The position numbers were made by a program, and so were the translations under genes. The notes beneath the pieces were generated by a model. It did no database searches, was not told the DNA's origin, and was given only the letters and a program-made list of their open reading frames with translations. A DNA stretch of 64,000 nt, from assembly GCA_030686995.1 (NCBI GenBank), contig CM060692.1, positions 8,413,465-8,477,464 of the forward strand. Direction: 5' to 3'. This document shows positions 1-11,352 of the stretch, one piece after another (position 1 is the first letter of the stretch; every line of letters begins with the position of its first letter). The DNA comes from Artemisia argyi. Its lineage: Eukaryota > Streptophyta > Magnoliopsida > Asterales > Asteraceae.

Positions 1-666
1 GTCATGCAAAAGTATGGTGTAACTCACCGTCTTTCTACTGCGTACCACCCACAAACAAGTGGACAAGTAGAAGTTTCAAATCGAGGCATTAAGAGAATCT
101 TGGAAAGAACCGTAAGAGAAAATCGTGCATCATGGTCGGATAAATTAGATGATGCACTTTGGGCTTTCCGTACAGCTTACAAAACACCCATCGGGTGTAC
201 ACCTTACAAGCTTGTGTATGGAAAACCATGTCATCTACCGATCGAGCTTGAGCACAAAGCCTATTGGGCCCTCAAGCATGCAAACTTTGACCTACAAACT
301 GCGGGTGATCACCGTAAAGTTCAAATGAATGAATTAAATGAACTTCGTGATCAAGCTTACGAGAACTCTTTGATTTACAAGGAAAAGACAAAGAAGATCC
401 ATGACTCAAATATCAAGAACCGCGTTTTCAACGTTGGTGACCGAGTCCTTTTCAACTCTAGACTCAAGATCTTCTCGGGAAAGCTAAAAACCCGTTGGAC
501 TGGCCCATTCACTATTACAAAGATTTATCCTTATGGCACCGTCGAGTTATCTCAAAATGACGGTCCAAATTTTAAAGTGAATGGGCATCGTGTGAAACAT
601 TACTTTGGAGAGGACATACCACCAATGGTTGTCCCGGATCTCCAAACTTTCCCCAAGAACCAATGA
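1..666 (+). CDS. A1 polyprotein, integrase C-terminal part (partial at 5' end)
   Basis: An open frame from the first base to a TGA at 664-666. It covers the end of the integrase core and its C-terminal domain. The segment [15 protein letters not shown] carries the catalytic glutamate of the DDE triad, and [11 protein letters not shown] followed by RWTGPF is the usual C-terminal region of plant Ty3/gypsy integrases. It ends KNQ, exactly where the A2 and A3 frames end, so the terminus is genuine; no chromodomain follows, as expected for Athila. It is one codon shorter than A2 within the VLLFNSRLK segment. No stop or frameshift is seen in the visible part. Integrase inserts the cDNA copy into host DNA in the nucleus. 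Whether the rest of the polyprotein is intact cannot be seen. Confidence 0.85.
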   Translation, partial: VMQKYGVTHRLSTAYHPQTSGQVEVSNRGIKRILERTVRENRASWSDKLDDALWAFRTAYKTPIGCTPYKLVYGKPCHLPIELEHKAYWALKHANFDLQTAGDHRKVQMNELNELRDQAYENSLIYKEKTKKIHDSNIKNRVFNVGDRVLFNSRLKIFSGKLKTRWTGPFTITKIYPYGTVELSQNDGPNFKVNGHRVKHYFGEDIPPMVVPDLQTFPKNQ

Positions 667-1423
667 ATTCGGGGATCGAGTCAAGCTAGCGACTCGACAA
701 ACAAAAACAGTAGCATCAACATGGGTTTTCGCCCGTGTCTCTGACTTCTTTCTACTTTCTACCACCCAAGTGTGGGGGAGTGGCCATCTCCAGTTGTTGT
801 GTATAAAAAAAATGTATGTATATATGTTTATATAAATAATGTGAAAAATAATATTCCCACAGTTAGCTTATAATATTTCCTTTTTACATTCAAAGGGTCG
901 GCATAATAGCCGGGACTTTGAATATTGAGGGCAATATTCAATTCTAATGGGGGGGGGGATTCTAGCGAATTTGATCACATTATACCTCCTAGTGCCCCCA
1001 TTTTTGGCCAAAAAATCTCAAAAAATTTTCACTTGAGCTTCAAAATTTTTATGGTTATCAGTCCACCATGTCTAACCGACAAACGGACTGGCTAATCCAG
1101 GAGCAAACGGCTCTTGGTAAAGATATCTCAAATCCGTTTATGGCTGACAATTTGCCCAAAATTGTATGGTATTCAACTCACCATATCCTCAAAAGTGAAG
1201 AGTTGGCTAGTCCAGAAGCAAACGACTTTTGGTAAAGACAAATCAAATCCGTTGATAGCTTGTGGTTTGCTCAAAATCACATGGTTATCAGTGTACCATA
1301 GTTCTTACTTGAACTGAAACATTTGGCTACTCCAGAAGTAATGGCTTTTGGTAAAGAGACTTCAAATCCATTAGGTTTTCTCAAAAGATTGCTAGGGACT
1401 AGCAATAGTTTAGTGTGGGGGAT
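667..1423 (+). other. A1 3' untranslated region with G-tract, degenerate repeats and polypurine tract
   Basis: Non-coding. A run of 10 G lies at 949-958 at the place where A2 has 22 G and A3 17 C (opposite strand). From about 1090 to 1375 a degenerate unit of roughly 110 bp is repeated three times, each with a form of TTGGCTAxTCCAG and TTTGGTAAAGA. The segment 1413-1423 (GTGTGGGGGAT) directly precedes the LTR and is the likely plus-strand primer (polypurine tract). Confidence 0.75.
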
Positions 1424-2293
1424 TGATGAGTGTGTGAATACTCATCATTTTTACCTAATCTGAACTGTCAAAACATCCAAAAACACTCAGAAATGCATCA
1501 AAATACTGAAATTATCCCAGAATTGTGTTTTATATGTTTCAGATGCAAAACGTTTAAAAACTGATGAAAAATGAATAAAGTTTGCATAATTGGCAGTTTC
1601 AGTCCCTCAACTTTCATAAATTGTCAAAACTAGTCCCTGGTTGTTCTAAAAACATGAAAAGTCACCAAAGGTCCTTTTTGAATCATAAAAATACATAATT
1701 AGTCCTTTGGTGCAAAGTTTCACAAAATTACAAGTTTAGTCCCTATACTTTGAAAAATTGACAAAAATAGTCCCTGGGATATAAAAACTTTGAGAAAATC
1801 AATTTTGGTCCTTGTGCTACTCATATTTGACAGAAATGATCCTTGGGAGAAAAGTTTGGCATAATTACATGATTGGTCCCTGGAGTTTACAAATTGGCAA
1901 AACAAGTCCCGGGAAATTAAAAAAATGGAAAATATCATATACAACCCTTGGACTATTCACATTTGGCAATTTTAACCCTTATGAATATTTTGAAAAGTTG
2001 CCAAATTAAACCCTTCAAAATTCAGAAAATTACAAAAAATCCCTTGTGATATACACTTAACCAAAACCGGATCCAATATCCAATAACTAAACCCCAAATA
2101 TCAAGTCCAAACCAAACACAACTCTGATCCAAAAGCCCAATCCCAACTAAAGCCCAAGCCCACCTCTTTTTTAAAACCGTTTTAAATAATGGCAGGGTCA
2201 AACGGCCAAACCACCATCCCTTCCCTCTCACCTCACCACTTGCAGTACCTCTCTCCTTCACCTCCCCCCTCCATCACATCCTACCTCCTAATT
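1424..2293 (+). repeat. A1 3' LTR, left piece (most of U3)
   Basis: Starts TGATGAGTG right after the polypurine tract; the A2 3' LTR (21017) and the reverse complement of the A3 3' LTR end (41562) begin the same way. Between about 1590 and 2010 it holds a degenerate short-period repeat built on TAGTCCCT and TTGACAAAA words. It stops at 2293, where B1 begins, and continues at 12109. Confidence 0.85.
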
Positions 2294-2718
2294 TGATAAG
2301 GCGAAAAATGAACCACTTTTAGGGGGTCATTTAAGCCCGGAATTGAATTTATTTGATCAAATATTGCCCCAAATCGTTCCTTTTGTGATTTTAGGTACTT
2401 TGGGAGTGAAATCTGGAAAAGGAAACAATTCGGACATTTTTGGAGCATAAAAGTGAAGGAAGTCTTAATTTTCCTTGCTGAGAACAGTAGGTGACAGCGT
2501 AAAGAAGAACATCCTGACGGCATCAAGAGGAATTTGCATGACGGCCCAGTATAAACGTGAAGGCGTCACAAGTAGAGCGTCAAGAGTAAAAGACGTGACG
2601 GCCTGGAAGACCATAACAAGTGACGGCGTCAGATGAAGATTAAGGCAGTCTGAGAAGTATTTTGGCGGCGAGATGACGGCGTCACCAATTTGGTCTTGAC
2701 GCCGTCAGCCTCAATTTC

Positions 2719-2728
2719 CTATATATAG
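2719..2728 (+). promoter_or_regulatory. TATA box of the B1 5' LTR
   Basis: CTATATATAG, conserved at the same place in other ATH-B LTRs (32939-32948, 11786-11795, 50297-50306). It lies just downstream of the TGACGGCGTCA motif cluster, so it is the probable core promoter, placing the U3/R border near 2750. Confidence 0.65.
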
Positions 2729-2926
2729 TTTTCTAATTTTCATTCATTAAAGAGAGGAGTTTTGGAGAAACCCTAAGGCCAAACTTATTACGAATTTTAC
2801 AGGTTTTTCAAGGGTTCTCAGCCCTTGAAACCCTTCATGTGTAATTGAGATAAGTGTTCTTTTAATTCAATCAATATGTCTATGTGTTGGTTGTCTATAT
2901 CTTGTTCTTGTCTTAATTACATCATG

Positions 2927-2931
2927 CTAGG
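2927..2931 (+). repeat. Target-site duplication, left copy (CTAGG)
   Basis: CTAGG here and at 4341-4345 flank the inverted solo LTR exactly. The uninterrupted B3 LTR has a single copy of this site (near 50508). Confidence 0.9.
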
Positions 2932-4340
2932 TGATGCGTGGGAATCGCAACAGGCTTTACCTCTCGAGGGATCTCGAGAAGCTTACAACCCCCACCAGGC
3001 AGTGTACCTGATCATTGTAGTATAGTACAGTGACAAGTACCGGGGGATTGATCGTTCAGCTTAGGAATAGTGTCGCTAGGATTAGAAAACCTAATTACTA
3101 GTTCTAGAGGTGAGGGATGATTATTTTTTGTGTTTTTGTATTTTTATGAAAGCAAGTAAAATCTCGGATTTTGGAAGAGTGGGCGGAATTAGTTGCTATT
3201 CAACTAACCCAAAACTAATATATATTCAAAATAAAATACTGAAAATGAAATTAAACTAAATTATACTAAGGTTATGAGCAGTAATTGGAGAAATTGTGTT
3301 TACTTAGACTTCACTACTCCCTAGACATCTTTTACACGTTAATTACTTGTTATACTTGTATGGATGACGGATTGTATTCCTTAATACCATTCGTGGGGTG
3401 GCATACATAACTCCCCAACTCTATGAGCTCTTATCTCCTCCTACACCATGACCCAGCACAACTATAGGGATTGTAAACAGTGGCTCATGCATTAAATACA
3501 ACCAATAAAGACCTAGTACACCTCGGTTCATGTTTCTTAAGACGTTCAAGCATGACACCATTTGGAGATCTGCCAGTTTTCTTAAGCCTAACATATAAAA
3601 TCATTCATCCAAGACAAGAATAGACAAGTAATCAACACATAATCAACATCTAGGTTTCATTAGATCTAAGCAAACACGAAAGAGATCTAGCCTAGCATAA
3701 TGGAATTGAGACAAGAACAAGATATAAACAACCAACACATAGACATATTGATTGAATTAGAAGAACACTTATCTCAATTACAATGCAAGGTATCAAGGGT
3801 TTGGAACCCTTGAAAAACCTGTAAAAGATACACCAAATTCATCTTTAGGGTTTCACCAAAACTTCTCCTTTTTTAATGAAAAAACTAGAAAACTATATAT
3901 AGGAAAACTGGGCTGACGGCGTCAAGACAAGCATGTGACGCCGTCACCTCGCCGCCAAATACTTCCTCGGACGGCCTTGATCTACTTATGACGGCCTATG
4001 TGACGCCGTCACCAACCACGATATTTTATTCTTGGTACTTTGACGCCGTCAGGATGACTTTTGACGCCGTCATCAACTACGGTGTTTTATTCTTGATGTC
4101 TGACGCCGTCAGGGTGTAACTCTTGACGCCGTCACCTAGTGTCTTCAGCATGGAAAATTGATACTTTGCCGTTTTCTTCACTTTTATGCTCCAAAAACGT
4201 CCAAAATGGCTTCTTTTCCAGAATTCACTCTCCAAGTACCTAAAATCACAAAAGAAACGATTTAGGGCAATATTTGATCAAATAAAGTTGGATTCGGGCT
4301 TAAATGACCCCCTAAAAACGGATCATTTTTTGCCTCATCA
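2932..4340 (-). mobile_element. Inverted ATH-B solo LTR nested inside the B1 LTR
   Basis: Read on the minus strand it starts TGATGAGGC at 4340 and ends at 2932 with a CGCATCA terminus, 1409 bp, the same length as the B3 3' LTR. It has the same internal features: TGACGCCGTCA palindromes at 3911-4140 and a CTATATAT TATA region near 3893-3900 (minus). It has no internal retrotransposon sequence, so it is a solo LTR, normally the product of recombination between the two LTRs of a full element. Confidence 0.92.
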
Positions 4341-4345
4341 CTAGG
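4341..4345 (+). repeat. Target-site duplication, right copy (CTAGG)
   Basis: Perfect match to 2927-2931; the outer LTR resumes with the second copy. Confidence 0.9.
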
Positions 4346-5115
4346 CTAGATTTATCTTGTGTTTGCTTAGATCTAATGAAACCTAGATGTTGATTATGTG
4401 TTGATTACTTGTTTATGGTTGTATTGGATGAATGAATTCGATGTTAGGCTTAAGAAAACTGGCAGATCTCCAATTGGTAACATGGTTGAACGTCTTAGGA
4501 AACATGAACTGACGTGCACTAGGTTTTATTGGTTGTATTTAATGCATGAGTAAATTCTAATGATCCCATGTTAGGAGCTTCTTAGCCGGCTCGACATAGG
4601 AGTGAAGTAGGCACTCATAGGATTGGGGAATTAAGTGCGCCACCCCATGAATGGTATTAAGGAATACAATCCGTCATCCACGCAACTATAACAAGTAATT
4701 AACGTGTAAAAGATATCTAGGGAGTAGTGAAATCTAAGTAAACACAACTTCTCCACTTATTGCTCACAACCTTAGTTAATTTTAGTTTATTTTCATTTCT
4801 AGTATTTTATTTTGATTGCATCTTTAGTATTGGGTTAGTTGACTAGCAACTAATTCCGCCCAAATCCTTAAAACCCGAGATTTTTACTTGCTTTCTAAAA
4901 AATATAAAAATACAAAAATAATCATCCTTCATCTCTAGAACTAGTATTTAGGTTTTCTAATCCTAGCGGCACTATTCCTAGCTGAACGATCAATCCCCCG
5001 GTACTTGTCACTATACTGTTCTACAACGATCAGGTACACTGCCTGGTGGGGGTTGTAAGCTTCTCAAGATCCCTTGAGAGGTAAAGCCTGGTGCGATTCC
5101 CACGTATCAAGTTTT

Positions 5116-5134
5116 TGGCGCCGCAGCCCAGGGA
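5116..5134 (+). promoter_or_regulatory. B1 primer-binding site (tRNA-Asp type)
   Basis: TGGCGCCGCAGCCCAGGGA starts 6 bases after the LTR end. The first 8 bases fit the tRNA-Asp site typical of Athila elements; the remainder has mismatches. The same site is at 33920 in B2 and 51208 in B3. Confidence 0.8.
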
Positions 5135-5280
5135 ATAGTTATTGTCTAGGTTAGAATCTCTTTTTATTAGGTCTACTTTCTAGATTCCTTTCTAGTAAGA
5201 TTTTATTTTTATTTTTAGGTTTTCTTTAGTCTATCTTATTTCTTTGTGTTTTTGTTCGTAACTCTTCACCACCCGACATC

Positions 5281-6729
5281 ATGGACGATGGGAACATATT
5301 TGAACTCGTTATCCCACCACAACAAAACCCACCACTAGAACCTCTTAGGCCCCGAACCTTAGGAGAGTATTCCCGACCTAGCCATCAAGGCTACCGAAAC
5401 ACCATTGAGCTCGCCGGAGCCAATGTGACCCCCTTGTGATCCGACACCATCCGGTTGGTGCAAAGCAAATGTGCATTTCATGGACTTCGTTCTAAAGATC
5501 CAAACCAACATCTAAAGGACTTCCTTAAAATCGTAGATTCCATAGACCTAGATGTTGAAACTAGAGAGACAACCCGATTACGCCTATTCCAATTCTCTCT
5601 ACGGGATCAAGCTAGTCAATGGCTTGAGCGTTTACCCGCGGGATCCATCACCACATGGGATGATCTCACCACTCATTTCCTTGCTCAATTTTTCCCACCG
5701 GGGAGAACTACTAAGCTTAGAAATGACATTTTGATGTTCCAACAACGTCAAAATGAAACCTTTTATGAAGCATGGACTCGATATAAAGACTTGCTCCGAA
5801 AAGTCCCTCATCATGGCATTGAACCATGGCTCCAGATTCAAATCTTTTACGATAAAGTTAACTATCAAACAAGGAGAGCTATAGACTACGCAGCCAAGGG
5901 CAGGCTAAACAAACTTAGCATTAATGAATGCTGGAAAGTTCTTGAGGGATTGGCACACTACGAAGAAGAAGGATGGGAGGACCCGATGTTCCCAAGCAAG
6001 GAAAAACTCAACTACGCACACGCCACCCAAGAGCAGTTATTAGGAAGTATCGAGAAGCAGGTAAAAGAATTAATGAGTATTGAGAAACATGCTGCTGAAA
6101 CCGTGTGGAACCCTAATTTACGTAGGAATACGGTTATTAACCATAATTTTCCTGAACGTTCACGGCAAGAGGAGTTCGAAGGGATAATGGTAACCTTCAT
6201 TAATAATCAGGAAAAACAAATCCAGCACCTAGAAGCACGCATGGAAAGCACTCACAATGCTTTTATGGATTTAGCAGACCAATTCATATCAAGGATCAAA
6301 GAGAAGATTAAAGAAAATTCAGCACCTAGAAAAATCAAAAAAGTCTTTGAGGTTTCAACTCCTTTGGTGTTTAACCAAGAGGATAACGAGAAATCTTCCC
6401 CAAGTGCTTCACCATCAATCACCTCCCACTTTTGTGAGCATCCTCAGGAAGTGAAGAATTCGCAATTTCATAACATTTTCATTGGATGCTTGCAAACCAC
6501 GCTCCCAAACTTGTGCAAGAGACGTTCTTTTGGTTTTAAACCTGGTGTGAAGGGGTTACACCTCAAAAACACCACAGATTTGAAACCCTCTATGGAACAG
6601 CACCTCTTTGTACACACCAGTGACCCGTGCGAAGGTTACAACTTAACTAAAACATCACTCACTCCTTTCTACAACTACACCTCTTTCTGTGATAGTAATG
6701 AAACGTTCGACCCTGGTGGACTTCACTAA
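5281..6729 (+). pseudogene. B1 gag-like protein, one in-frame stop
   Basis: The frame opens with ATG at 5281 (MDDGNIFELV), runs 52 codons to a TGA at 5437-5439, then stays open in the same frame to 6729, about 482 codons. B2 has an arginine codon at the stop, so this looks like decay of a CpG codon. After the stop, about residues 95-230 match the plant retrotransposon gag domain: WLERLPAGSITTWDDLTTHF, QFFPPGRTTKLRNDI, and YKDLLRKVPHHG. Gag forms the particle that packages element RNA. The C-terminal half is Lys/Glu-rich then Ser/Pro-rich, with no CCHC zinc knuckle and no protease, unlike B2. The 5' leader from the primer-binding site to the ATG is about 145 bp. Confidence 0.8.
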
Positions 6730-7449
6730 TGGGATAGCTACTCATGGTTTTACTTGCGTTTTGCTATTCACACGAGGTGTTGGGACTAAATGTGGAATTA
6801 CTCCATTTCACACCTCATACGGGCATCTGACGGCGTCATATATTAACCCTTGACGCCGTCACCTCGCTAATTCAGCAATAATAACCCAAATTCAATCACT
6901 TTCAACTCATACCCCACAAATCTCACCCAAAGTGCTACTACCACTCTGAATCTCCACCCTCCAATTCGACATCTTCCGCGACTAATCTCCACTTGGTAAG
7001 TAGTTTTTCCTCACTCTTTTTCGTCCAATTGTCCTTAAGCTCAACCAATTTTGAAAACCCCTTTCATCCGAAACCCCATTTTTGATCCATCATTGACAAA
7101 TCGTAATGCCATCCATTTGGTGATTTGTATTCATGGGGTTACCTTTCGATGATGTTGTCTCACTCGAATCATGCGTTAATTTAGGAAAAGCCCTTCATGC
7201 CACGGACTTTTTGACCCCCCACCCATGTTTTCTGATTAAAGGAGCGTTTGGGTAATGGGTTAAGAGTTTGAAAATTGATTTTTCCCTTGTAATTGCATGG
7301 TTGGATTCTTGCTTGATCTGACGGCGTCAGGATCTCCTTCCTGACGGCGTCAGGATCTTCTTCCTGACGGCATCAGATGTGTCTGACAGCATGAGTCAAT
7401 AAAATTCTCATTTTAATTGTTTACATCCATTCTATCTTTTTCCAGGAAA
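6730..7449 (+). other. B1 spacer with TGACGGCGTCA motifs and a candidate intron before ORF-1
   Basis: No coding frame is apparent. TGACGSCGTCA palindromes lie at 6838-6848, 6861-6871, 7319-7329 and 7342-7352, with a degraded one near 7364. A strong splice-donor-like GTAAGTAG starts at 6996 and a pyrimidine-rich acceptor CTTTTTCCAG ends at 7445, 4 bases before the ORF-1 ATG. Splicing is inferred from these signals only. Confidence 0.5.
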
Positions 7450-8742
7450 ATGAGCAAGCGATCACGACAGCACCGTGGCAGCTCCTCTAGGTCCCAACAA
7501 GTTAACTATGGGGAATTGGTCCATAGTTGGGGTGAATTCGACAATGTTGCCGCTACAACTAAGTATACGGAGCTTGTTAATCACCATATTGATGCTGGTG
7601 CCGTGATTGATTGGGCATTTCGGAGGTTCAATGGGTTAGAGGCTGCGTTTTTGGGGAGGATCCAAACCGATGTGTTCACGGGTCCTCAATGGGAGAGGTT
7701 GTTTAGGATGAGGGAGACTGTGTATAGTGAGTTGGTGAGGGAGTTCTTTGCGACCTTCCACTTTGATCAGGCAGAGGCCAGGACGGATATGGGGGGTACC
7801 ACTATTTACTTTAGGTTAGGAGGGGAGGTTCGATCATGTTCGGTCACTGAGTTTGGATGTAGGATAGGTTTGTATACTAGGGAGGAGGCTGTTGGGGGAG
7901 GTTTTATGCAGAGGTTGTTGCATGGGGAGACTTTGAGGAGTGATAGGAGGTGTGTCACTTTTTGGCCGACTATTGGGGACGGGGTTTACACCTCGACTAC
8001 TGGGGCAGCATCTATCAGGGACCCCATTGTTAGGTTGGTCCACAGATGCATCACATACAGCCTGTCAGGACGTCATGGCACCACTCACCGTGTCACTGCT
8101 TCAGATCTTTTCTACCTGTACACCATCTTTTCAGCGGACATTTACTGCAACATCCCATTTTGGGTAGCTAGTTATTTGAGGACCAGTGTGGGTGAGAGGG
8201 ATATCGATAAGGTGTATGGGGGGATGTTCGTGACCCGGTTGGCTCGTTCCTATGATCTTCTTACTCCCCCGATCATGGGATACTTGAGCGACTGTGGGGC
8301 TTGTAGGGTGGTGAGGGCTAAATCCCTCAGGCAGATGAACATCGTAATGCAGTTGGCGAATGGGACCTATGGATGGTATGAGGACGGGGGACCTGATGAT
8401 GATGATGATGATGATGAGGGAGCGCCCCAACAACATCAGTTCGACGGCTATGAGGTTGGGTCAGCCGATTACTACTGACACATGAGTCGGGGAGACTGGC
8501 AGGCACACCAGGGGGCCTGGATGGGTCAGGTGGACGCATGGCGGACCACCACTGACCAGCGCCTTGATTGGATGTATGATCATAGCATCCGCCAGATGCA
8601 ACACCTCTCCACCCGTGATCAGCTCGAGCCCCACCTGCAGATTGACCCATTCCCTGGTCGTGAGACGGACTACCCTCCCTACGGGTACATAGGACACCTC
8701 CCTCCTGGTTATGACTACCGTTATGGTCCTCCTCCCCAGTGA
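7450..8742 (+). pseudogene. B1 ATHILA ORF-1 family protein, one in-frame stop
   Basis: Chosen start is ATG at 7450 (MSKRSRQHRG). The frame is open for 342 codons to a TGA at 8476-8478, then continues in the same frame to a TGA at 8740-8742, giving about 430 codons. Segments such as LVREFFATFHFD, IYFRLGGEVRS, EFGCRIGLY, SIRDPIVRLVHRCITYSLSG and VTASDLFYLYTIF follow the conserved order I know for the ATHILA ORF-1 family (Pfam ATHILA); its function is unknown. A basic N-terminus and an Asp run near residue 318 (GAT repeat at 8395-8415) are also present. The part after the stop (RLDWMYDHSIRQ, Tyr/Pro-rich end) looks like the natural C-terminus, so the shorter product is probably truncated. Confidence 0.78.
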
Positions 8743-10699
8743 TCTTTCTTGATGTCTGTTATGTTTGAACAATTTATTGATGATGATGTAATTTGAAACA
8801 ATTGGGATTGTAATAGTTTAGGTTGTGGCCTCTGTTGGCCTTGGATAATTTTGTTTTGTTTTTATCTTTATGCTTACGTTAGTTAGTAATAATGGAATGT
8901 GCTTATGGTGTCATTCTTTGCTTTGTGTGATTTTTATTTTTGTTTGTTTGTTATTTGCTTCCGTATGCATGCTTTATTTTTATTGTTGGTAGATCATGTT
9001 TCTCAAATAAATAGTGGAAATACTTTACTTTGTTGTTTTGGCCTAGTCTTAACTCCACCTAAAAGTATTTTTGCAAAAGATAAGTGTAAGGGGAAACCCC
9101 AAATATGTTTTCAAGAAACAAACCGATCATGATTCTCCACAATATTAAATGAACATGTATATTCGTATTTGTTAGAGTCAAATGCTTGTATTGAGTCATA
9201 ATGAAGTTTTGCAGGATTTTCCAGGAAGTAGAACCAAGTTTTTCCAGAAATTTTCCGGAAACTTTACACAAGAATTTCTGCATATCACTTCTGACGGCGT
9301 CACGAGATTACTCTTGACGGCGTCACGTGTAAAAACCTGGAAATTTTACCAGTTTTGTTTTTCTAACGGAGTCTTATGGTTTTTGTGAATTATTAAGTTT
9401 TATAATCTCCAGAAAATCTGCAAACTTCATTCCATAAGCATTATATCTTACTTTGTTTTCTAGGATTTAGTAACTTATATAGATTGCCGCCGATTTTACG
9501 CGAGGTTGCCTTGTCTGTTTTCTCAGGATTTACAGGTTATGTATGACAAGAAGATGATTTATATTCTGGAAGGGAAGCTTTGATTGTTCATTTTCTTGGA
9601 GGAAGATCTAACCTAGCCACCTTATTATCCATACCGAGCGAATCAGGGGAGTATTTGATTTCATTCTTTTTACTTTTTCACTTTTACATTCTTTACTTGA
9701 ACATTGGGGATAATGTTCATCCTAAGTGTAAGGGGAGGGTAAAATGATGATACCTTACATGTATACTTTCGCTTGAGTTTGTTTTGTTTGATAGTAGATG
9801 TGTAATAAAACTATGAGAAATACTTGTTAGTGTGATTTTAGCGCCAAATTTAAAATTTTTTACAACATTTAGGAGTGAAACTTTAGCCATAGCAAGCGTC
9901 TCATGGATAGGAGATTGTATGACTAGCACAAAACCGTATATTCAGAAAAATTTTCCACCCAAATATGTGAGGTTCGCCTTTAGATTTGATAGGAAAAGCA
10001 TTTACTATTAGTGCTTATGTGTGTACCGGTAGCATTTAGATTCTAGAACTTGCGTTAGTGATGCATCCCGAGACCGCTAGTGAGACTACATTCGTGTAGT
10101 AGGATTTACTACATGATAAGAGGCATTAGGATCACCCTTGTGTTAAACCCGTATCACAACTACTTGACCATTTAAGTCATACTACTTGACTAGTTAAGTC
10201 AACTAATTTTTTCCACACCCTTAGCGTTGTACTCATTTTTAGTACACGAAACCCCTAGTACACCCCTCCGAGCCTATCTTTCATTTCTAACTTTAAGCAT
10301 TTTACTTAAAGGAAGAATTTGTTACACCCCACTTAAATGTACACCCAAATCGCCTTAGCCTTCCGTGTATGCACTCATCTTTAGTGCATTATTGTTATTT
10401 GTTAAACCCTAAGTTAACTATCTAATTGATTACATGGTTGCTAAGTCGAGTCATATCCTTGTACATATTGTTTTGGGACGATTGGGACTCATGGGTAAGT
10501 ACTTATTTTATGGAGTAATGGGGAAGAACATCATTTATTACCCCCATATGTGCATTAATCTTAAAAGTACTCCAAGTGTTTTGATTTTCTTAATTCGAGT
10601 CATTAGATTAGTTTATTGTAAAGTATGTAAAGATTCAAGTGTAAGGGGAATGTTCATTCCCTATGATGTATTATTTTGGATGGTAGGGTAAGAGTGTAT

Positions 10700-10752
<53 letters not shown>

Positions 10753-11352
10753 GAAAAAAATTAAGAAAAAGAAAAAAAAATAGAAAAAAAGAGAGAAAAA
10801 CATACGGACTACCATCCCGTTTCATTCTATGTTTATTTTTAAGTTTTTGTTATTTTTCATTTATTAGCTTAAGTCGAGTCTAGTGTTGGCTTAGCAACGC
10901 CATATTGTACATGTAATTAACCAAGATTGTTAACTCGTCACCAGTAAAAACTTCCTTTATCCAACAAAACCGTGTATTTCATATCCCCACACCTAACGTT
11001 ACAACCCTTTAAAAGACCTCTTTGATAGTTTATCCTAGGTGCTTACGCCATGTGGTGGAGGTTTGATCCTTTCCCAAGCCTATGGTAATCTATTTTGCTA
11101 TGACAGGTAGTGAGAGATATCTTCCGTTTCCATATTGTAATTTATACTTTATTACACCCGAGAGATGTGAGTATCTAAACACTATTTGTGAGGTGCTAGT
11201 ATATGACCTCCGTGCTTGTCTTTGGTCTTTAGTGGAACGATTATTTGTTGTAATTACTTTTATATTAGTGTTAAATGACCCCTAACTTGTATTTTGAGTA
11301 GAATAAAAGCGCATTTGCTTGAGGACAAGCAAATCTCAAGTTTAAGGGTATA
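8743..11352 (+). other. B1 non-coding 3' region shared with B2 and B3, with 49-base A-run
   Basis: No credible gene. Large parts match 36420-37680 (B2) and 52640-54660 plus 57469-57800 (B3), showing conserved non-coding structure. Two palindromes TGACGGCGTCA lie at 9292-9302 and 9315-9325. A run of 49 A is at 10702-10750; B3 has only a short A-run there. The last bases before the LTR, a purine-rich AAGGGTATA, are the likely polypurine tract. Confidence 0.7.

Larger units (their letters stand above)
2294..5109 (+). repeat. B1 5' LTR (composite, 2816 bp, with inverted LTR inside)
   Basis: Outer LTR halves are 2294-2931 and 4341-5109. They join to the same sequence as the intact B3 LTRs once the insert and one CTAGG copy are removed. 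The left end reads TGATAAGGCG where other copies have TGATGAGGCG; the right end is CACGTATCA. The left half carries degraded TGACGGCGTCA motifs followed by a TATA box. Confidence 0.9.

Noticed and set aside
2932..4340. Inverted LTR as one arm of a DNA transposon or foldback element
   Set aside because: It matches a complete LTR end to end with a 5-bp duplication, so a solo LTR insertion is the simpler reading.
8131..8772. Long minus-strand frames opposite B1 ORF-1
   Set aside because: Shadow frames of the ATHILA ORF-1 coding strand; low complexity (poly-Ile/His opposite the GAT run).
10698..10883. Poly-lysine open frame
   Set aside because: Produced by the A homopolymer at 10702-10750.
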